This document shows, piece after piece, positions 15,013-19,249 of a DNA stretch of 19,249 nucleotides. The translations under genes were made by a program, and so were the position numbers. The first letter of the stretch is position 1; each line of letters begins with the position of its first letter. Source of the stretch: an uncultured Lachnospiraceae bacterium. GTDB lineage: Bacteria > Bacillota > Clostridia > Lachnospirales > Lachnospiraceae. The notes under the pieces were generated by a model. That model had not been told where the DNA came from. It searched no databases and worked only from the letters and a program-made list of their open reading frames with translations. The DNA is taken from positions 1 through 19,249 of the forward strand of contig CAJUDZ010000048.1 in NCBI GenBank assembly GCA_910584965.1. Reading direction: 5' to 3'.

Positions 15013-16539
15013 CTATCCGAAATTATCATGTTCCTTATGTGCAAACCTCATTTTTTTCAAATAGGAAAGTACCCATTCATATTTTTTTTGCCCTGCGGCC
15101 AATTCCCATGCTCTGTCAAATATTTCGGCAAAAAAATTTTCATATGCTCCCGCTATCATATCCCACCGGCTCAAACCATTCATTTGCAGCATCTTTAACG
15201 ATAAAAGAACCAGTATCGGCATATTCTCAATTTCCTTAAATATGGCCATCAATTTTTCCATACAAACGCAGTTTGTTTCTATCTCTTTTTCTTCTATTTC
15301 GGGCTTATCATTCACAAAACATACATAATAACAGATCAATCTGCACAAATACTGATATACATAATCTTCCTGATATTTTGCAAACCGGCGGGCATATGCT
15401 AATCCATCATTCCAAAACAGATTCCACATATCTGCCGCCAATGCCCTGTCCTCTTTACACAGGCAGTCCACTATCTGAAGATTAACTTCCCACATAAAAT
15501 ATATGTGACACCGTAAATCCATCGCCTGCCCCTCATAATATTGAATCGAAAGACGATGTAAACACCCCTGCACCATCTCATTTATTTCTTTCCAGGCATC
15601 CAAAATATCTTCTTGTGAAAGTATCAGATTACAAATATCAAAATGCTTTAAGTTAAAATTAAAATCATTTGTGATAAAACTTTGAGCATCACAGGCATAC
15701 ACCCTTTTAAAAGCATTCCAAAGCTGCTCCTCTGACGCATCTTCTTGTATAAACCTCAAAATAGTTCTAAAATTTAACAGAACATCCGTTTCTTTAACTG
15801 TATTTAATATTCCGGTAAACATAAAGTCTTTGGCAGCATTCTCAGATAAATCTTTTAATCCCTCCACCTTAACTTTATCATCAAATATCAAGTATTTCTT
15901 TGCTCCTTCTTCAAATCCGCAGGAAAGAATCTCTAAGAAATCATAAAAATATTCCTTTTTCAAATCTCTCCATAAAAGATATTTCACCAAATGATAGGAT
16001 AAGTAAAAACCATCTTCCCTATTTTGCAAGACCTCCGCTATTTGTTCTACGCGTTGTAATACATCCGATGACGGCTCCTTTGAATAAAGAATATGGCTCA
16101 CCAGCACATCCAGCGCTGCCGGTGCCAAAACAGAGTCTATATCATCATCAAAAATATCATCTCCCTTCTTACATAAGACACTCTCTTTTAGTACTTTGAG
16201 CACAGTGCTCCATCCGCTTTCCATACCAACCTGCCGTGTCAGAATATCACAAAGAACATATGGCGCATCAACAGAAGCTAAAGCCTTCATATAAAGATCA
16301 AAATTTTCAGCATCTACCTGTTTTAACTGTCGGTAAAAAGCATCGCTAAAAGATATGGGAAAATACGGAGCTTCCTTTTCCTCCCAGACTTCACCGATTT
16401 TCTTCTGTTCACTCCATCGGGCACAATATCCTCTGAACCGGTCTGTTTCGAAACCATAAACAAACTCCTCCGGATTTTTAAACAAACGATTTAACTCATT
16501 TTCGATCGCTTCTATGTTATTTCTGCTATTACCTTCCAA
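15013..16539 (-). CDS. Uncharacterised helical protein, third gene of PLD cluster
   Basis: Protein of 508 residues that I do not recognise. It is rich in Leu, Glu, Lys and aromatic residues and appears almost wholly alpha-helical, with no signal peptide, membrane segment or catalytic motif that I can see. Scattered Cys residues do not form a metal-site pattern. It starts at TTG 16539, 18 bases after the stop of the PLD-like small protein, with GAGG 10 bases upstream; no other in-frame start lies near. The DNA is very AT-rich: 13 of 60 bases are G or C in 15601-15660, against 36 of 60 in a sample of the antiporter gene (11161-11220). Its position makes it a likely scaffold, sensor or regulator for the two PLD-like proteins, inferred from context alone. 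No terminator is visible after it. Confidence 0.7.
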   Translation of the reverse strand: MEGNSRNNIEAIENELNRLFKNPEEFVYGFETDRFRGYCARWSEQKKIGEVWEEKEAPYFPISFSDAFYRQLKQVDAENFDLYMKALASVDAPYVLCDILTRQVGMESGWSTVLKVLKESVLCKKGDDIFDDDIDSVLAPAALDVLVSHILYSKEPSSDVLQRVEQIAEVLQNREDGFYLSYHLVKYLLWRDLKKEYFYDFLEILSCGFEEGAKKYLIFDDKVKVEGLKDLSENAAKDFMFTGILNTVKETDVLLNFRTILRFIQEDASEEQLWNAFKRVYACDAQSFITNDFNFNLKHFDICNLILSQEDILDAWKEINEMVQGCLHRLSIQYYEGQAMDLRCHIYFMWEVNLQIVDCLCKEDRALAADMWNLFWNDGLAYARRFAKYQEDYVYQYLCRLICYYVCFVNDKPEIEEKEIETNCVCMEKLMAIFKEIENMPILVLLSLKMLQMNGLSRWDMIAGAYENFFAEIFDRAWELAAGQKKYEWVLSYLKKMRFAHKEHDNFG

Positions 16540-16557
16540 CTCAAATCATCCTCTTTT

Positions 16558-17250
16558 TCAATCACTAATCCGCTTACCTACAATTTCATTCAGATACTGC
16601 TTAAACAATTTATTACGGTCTTTCCATCCTCTGCTATATGCCGTCAGATGACAATTAACACCGCCTACCGTTCCTCCAAAATGCCAGATTTCCTTATCCA
16701 GCAATGCAAAACGGTCGTGAATTTCAAAAAAAGCTCCCTTTCCAATATCTATTTTGCAAATAATAATATCCACCGGTATCGCTTTTCCATCTACTATTTC
16801 GTCTCTTGTTTCGTATAAAAGTTTTACTTTCCTATATTCGTTCTGACACAATATGTATAATTTTTTAAGCTTTATTTCCTCTTTATTGCCAAGCATTAAA
16901 AGTATTTGACGAAATTCCCTGTCGGAAAACCACTTATCTACAATATATACTTCTTCACTTAATAATAAAGCCTGCCAGAACTCGCCTCCTCTTTTTAGGT
17001 TGACAGCATAATTACGCTTTTTCTGATAATAATCGACTGCGGAAAAGCTTTCTTTTATTTGCTCAATTCCGGGAAACTCTTCCGAATCTTCCTCAACTAT
17101 TTCATCTCGTCCAGAATCGCTGTATTTATATGTCGGCCAGAATAGCTTGGGCTGATCACCGGATTCTTCCATGTCATCAAATGCTGCTTCTGATTTAATC
17201 AGAAAATCGTTCTGCGGTTTTCTGTGGTTTGCTCTATCTCTTCTCGACAT
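16558..17250 (-). CDS. Small phospholipase-D-like half-site protein
   Basis: Protein of 230 residues. The first 75 residues are polar and acidic, probably disordered. Residues about 85-225 look like one PLD-superfamily unit: a strand with Asp (EEVYIVDKWF, Asp105), a second strand region (KLYILCQ), and the active-site-like motif IHDRFALLD (His178, Arg180, Asp185) followed by GGTVGG. The canonical HxKx4D has its Lys replaced by Arg. The same layout and the same HDRF...D...GG pattern occur in the preceding 583-residue protein. PLD nucleases need two such units, so this chain may dimerise with itself or with the larger protein. ATG 17250 has AGGAG close upstream (3-base gap) and lies inside the end of the preceding gene, a 17-base overlap that implies coupled translation. 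Function as a nuclease is inferred. Confidence 0.75.
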   Translation of the reverse strand: MSRRDRANHRKPQNDFLIKSEAAFDDMEESGDQPKLFWPTYKYSDSGRDEIVEEDSEEFPGIEQIKESFSAVDYYQKKRNYAVNLKRGGEFWQALLLSEEVYIVDKWFSDREFRQILLMLGNKEEIKLKKLYILCQNEYRKVKLLYETRDEIVDGKAIPVDIIICKIDIGKGAFFEIHDRFALLDKEIWHFGGTVGGVNCHLTAYSRGWKDRNKLFKQYLNEIVGKRISD

Positions 17251-18985
17251 GATCTCCTATTCTGCTCCTTCTTGAATCCGCATTCGTATCCCCATTGCTG
17301 TTCTTGTTCTCGAAATCCGTTTCCTTTTCAGCATCAATCTCTTTATCCTTCTCTTTTTCGTTTTCCCTCCACTCTTTTAACGGCCTTACCCTGTCGCTCG
17401 ATTTGATTTCATTCAATATTTTCATAAGTTCCTGAGAATCCGGCAGTTGAACTATACAGGTTAAGCGGTTACCGATTTCATTGAGCGATCCCCCGCAAAA
17501 CCACGCTTCATCATCTATGATCAAAAATCGATCGTGAACCGCCGGTTTTTCCCCTGTCATGACATAGACATTTATTTTTCCGTTCACGCCGCTTTCATCA
17601 CGCTCAACCTGCCTTCGTAATTCCTCCTCCACAGTCGGAACCTCCGAGCCCCCTTTTCCATATTGTTCCAGCCTGCTCTTTTTCCCAAGGCACAGCTTAC
17701 TTGTTATTATTTCAACATGAATGTTTTTTATGGAAACAGCCATTGCATAAGAAAATAACTCATACGTTTCAAAATATGGATCTACGATTATCACGGATTC
17801 ACGCGCATGACGAATCAAATCTCTCAAAAACGCCTCAGCCTCTTCATGTTTTTGATAGAAAATACGCGATTTAACATTTTTCATCTTCTTTTTTCTCTTC
17901 CGCAGGATTTCCGCCTTTAAAAGCCTCTCCCCAATCGTATCGTTTTCTTCCGCTTCCACGCATCCTTCTTTAATCTCAGCTGTTTTGGCATATACATCTA
18001 CATAATCTGTCCTCCCCCCTTTTTTACCGGCCTTTGGTCTATGTATCTCCTTTGTTGCATACCCTGTAAAAATATCAACTATAAACCCTCGCACAAATCC
18101 TGCAAAATCTGCACAATCAATCAGCTGATTCTCTGCATCCGTCACATACATGCCGAATTTTTCCGCCTGGCCGGATAACGTTATGCTGCATGAATCGTTT
18201 TTTATCGAATATGCGTTTCCTCCGGTTATACCAAAATAATTCTTTTCAAAAGGTATGACTTTTAAGCCATCCAAACTGAATCCATGTCGAGGTTGAAATT
18301 CAATCTTAACCTGGTCAGGCTCTTCATTTCCCGGAATCATATGTATATGGCGGCCGCTGTAAAACGGATTCGGCAAAACAAAATTTAAACTTCCTATCAA
18401 TTCCGGATAATACGATATATTCCACGCCAAATATTTCTCCAACCACTCTCCCACTTTCTCGTGCATAATGAAATCCATTAAAAATGGTTCCCGTCTCTCC
18501 GGAAACATCTGATGCGTTCTTGCAGCACCCCAAATATCGGCTATAAAAGGCATGTTGTCGTCTATTTCTTTATTTGAAAGAAGGAATTTCGGCCATGATT
18601 TTACATCCTGCATGATTCCACACCGAATCTGCTTTGCCGGGCCTTTGATGTTCTGATTATTATTCTCCTGTTCATGCTCTTCCCAATCAATCGTGATAAA
18701 ACCGTTTTCCTTTACTGACCTGTACCATTCAACAGCCGTTCCGACAGGCTTTGTAATGCGGATATAATAGAGCCGCCCCCCATTAAACCTGTTACCCTGT
18801 TCACATATGGTTAATGGATACTCAAGTTCCTTTGGACAGCATTCCACCAGGCCAAATACAAGATATCGTTCAGATCCATCCCCTGCTTCATTCCTTCTGA
18901 CCATCCAGGCCATGTGGATAACAGCGTCATTATAATATTCCGTTATTTTGTCTGTTATTTCAACATTTGACATTTTAATCTCCAT
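17234..18985 (-). CDS. Large PLD-like protein, first gene of three-gene cluster
   Basis: Protein of 583 residues, soluble. The N-terminal ~340 residues are a distinct mixed alpha/beta domain of unknown role; its general architecture, with a C-terminal PLD unit, brings to mind the VPA1262-family N-terminal domain, a lead I cannot confirm. A basic stretch (KAEILRKRKKKMKN, about 357-370) precedes a PLD-superfamily unit at about 375-535: ESVIIVDPYFETYE (Asp402), a long helix-strand region, then AVHDRFLIIDDEAW (His484, Arg486, Asp491) and CGGSLNEIG. The usual Lys of HxKx4D is Arg. The tail (540-583) is highly charged and low in complexity. ATG 18985 has GAGG at 7 bases; ATG 18973 with GGAG at 6 bases is also possible. 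It overlaps the next gene by 17 bases. Likely a nuclease or nucleic-acid-binding component of an accessory, perhaps defensive, system. Confidence 0.78.
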   Translation of the reverse strand: MEIKMSNVEITDKITEYYNDAVIHMAWMVRRNEAGDGSERYLVFGLVECCPKELEYPLTICEQGNRFNGGRLYYIRITKPVGTAVEWYRSVKENGFITIDWEEHEQENNNQNIKGPAKQIRCGIMQDVKSWPKFLLSNKEIDDNMPFIADIWGAARTHQMFPERREPFLMDFIMHEKVGEWLEKYLAWNISYYPELIGSLNFVLPNPFYSGRHIHMIPGNEEPDQVKIEFQPRHGFSLDGLKVIPFEKNYFGITGGNAYSIKNDSCSITLSGQAEKFGMYVTDAENQLIDCADFAGFVRGFIVDIFTGYATKEIHRPKAGKKGGRTDYVDVYAKTAEIKEGCVEAEENDTIGERLLKAEILRKRKKKMKNVKSRIFYQKHEEAEAFLRDLIRHARESVIIVDPYFETYELFSYAMAVSIKNIHVEIITSKLCLGKKSRLEQYGKGGSEVPTVEEELRRQVERDESGVNGKINVYVMTGEKPAVHDRFLIIDDEAWFCGGSLNEIGNRLTCIVQLPDSQELMKILNEIKSSDRVRPLKEWRENEKEKDKEIDAEKETDFENKNSNGDTNADSRRSRIGDHVEKR

Positions 18986-18994
18986 GCCTTTCCC

Positions 18995-19138
18995 TCAACC
19001 CGCAAAATTTCCTGTTCTGCCGCATCTCAGGCATATTTCAATGCTCATCCCGATGTTTGTTATTTCGATTTTTATACTGTCTGAAACCCTGCAGGCAGCT
19101 CTGGTTTTGCAATATCTGCTTATTTCTTCATCCGCCTT
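18995..19138 (-). pseudogene. 47-codon cysteine-containing open frame, no standard start
   Basis: Directly upstream of the PLD-like gene an open frame ends in a TGA 9 bases before its ATG. It reads KADEEISRYCKTRAAC... to ...MSIEICLRCGRTGNFAG, with C-x5-C and C-x2-C spacing that could bind a metal. An ATG (MRVFRR...) lies just upstream in another frame, so a single-base frameshift could have broken a small gene. It may equally be chance, as the only internal ATG gives 17 residues. Low confidence. Confidence 0.25.
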
Positions 19139-19160
19139 CTAAATACTCTCATGTTAATTG

Positions 19161-19249
19161 CTACCGGAACAATCCAATACCTCCCAATATCTGTTGTGTC
19201 CTCTCGGAAAGTCCCAGCCCTCTATATTTACTGGCTTTTTCCATTTCCG
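19161..19249 (-). CDS. C-terminal end of an unidentified gene (runs off window)
   Basis: A frame open to the window edge ends at TAG 19161. The visible tail reads EMEKASKYRGLGLSERTQQILGG-IGLFR. It contains an ATG at 19244 but no ribosome binding site can be judged, so it is best read as the 3' end of a longer gene on the same strand. The product is not recognised. It lies about 175 bases upstream of the PLD cluster and could belong to the same island. Confidence 0.5.
   Translation of the reverse strand, partial: EMEKASKYRGLGLSERTQQILGGIGLFR

Overview
The window looks like a chromosomal stretch from an anaerobic, gut-type Firmicute, most likely a member of the Lachnospiraceae or a close relative. 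This rests on several features together: a GHKL sensor kinase, a glucokinase-like ROK kinase, a DacF-type carboxypeptidase, a DUF4474 protein, an NhaC antiporter, a BspA-like leucine-rich-repeat surface protein, strong AGGAGG-type ribosome binding sites, and TTG starts. No species can be named. Every gene I accept is on the minus strand, so the region reads from right to left. No rRNA, tRNA, CRISPR array, transposase or integrase is visible.

Right part (about 15.0-19.25 kb): the tail of an unidentified gene at the window edge, then a tightly packed, strikingly AT-rich three-gene cluster (583, 230 and 508 codons). The first two proteins each carry one phospholipase-D-like half-site with the same HxRx4D signature and overlap by 17 bases. 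The third is an unrecognised, probably all-helical protein. This is the best candidate for an undescribed system, plausibly defensive. A consensus promoter follows it and drives a secreted protein with a papain-like domain, leucine-rich repeats and two tandem-repeat linkers, closed by a good terminator.

Middle (about 8.4-12.1 kb): a zinc-ribbon gene remnant, an NhaC-type Na+/H+ antiporter, a hairpin-rich 120-base element, then a two-gene unit (DUF4474 protein and metallophosphoesterase, ATGA overlap) with its own terminator.

Left part (1-8.4 kb): a promoter, a membrane-anchored hypothetical and a D-Ala-D-Ala carboxypeptidase. Next is a large single-gene HD plus HSP90-like ATPase that abuts the broken 3' end of what looks like an alpha-mannosidase gene. 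That remnant is still ATGA-coupled to a ROK sugar kinase. Last comes an orphan GHKL histidine kinase and its terminator.

The ordinary genes form small units for sugar use, cell-wall remodelling, ion homeostasis and surface display. The HD-HSP90 gene and the three-gene cluster look like accessory insertions into that background.
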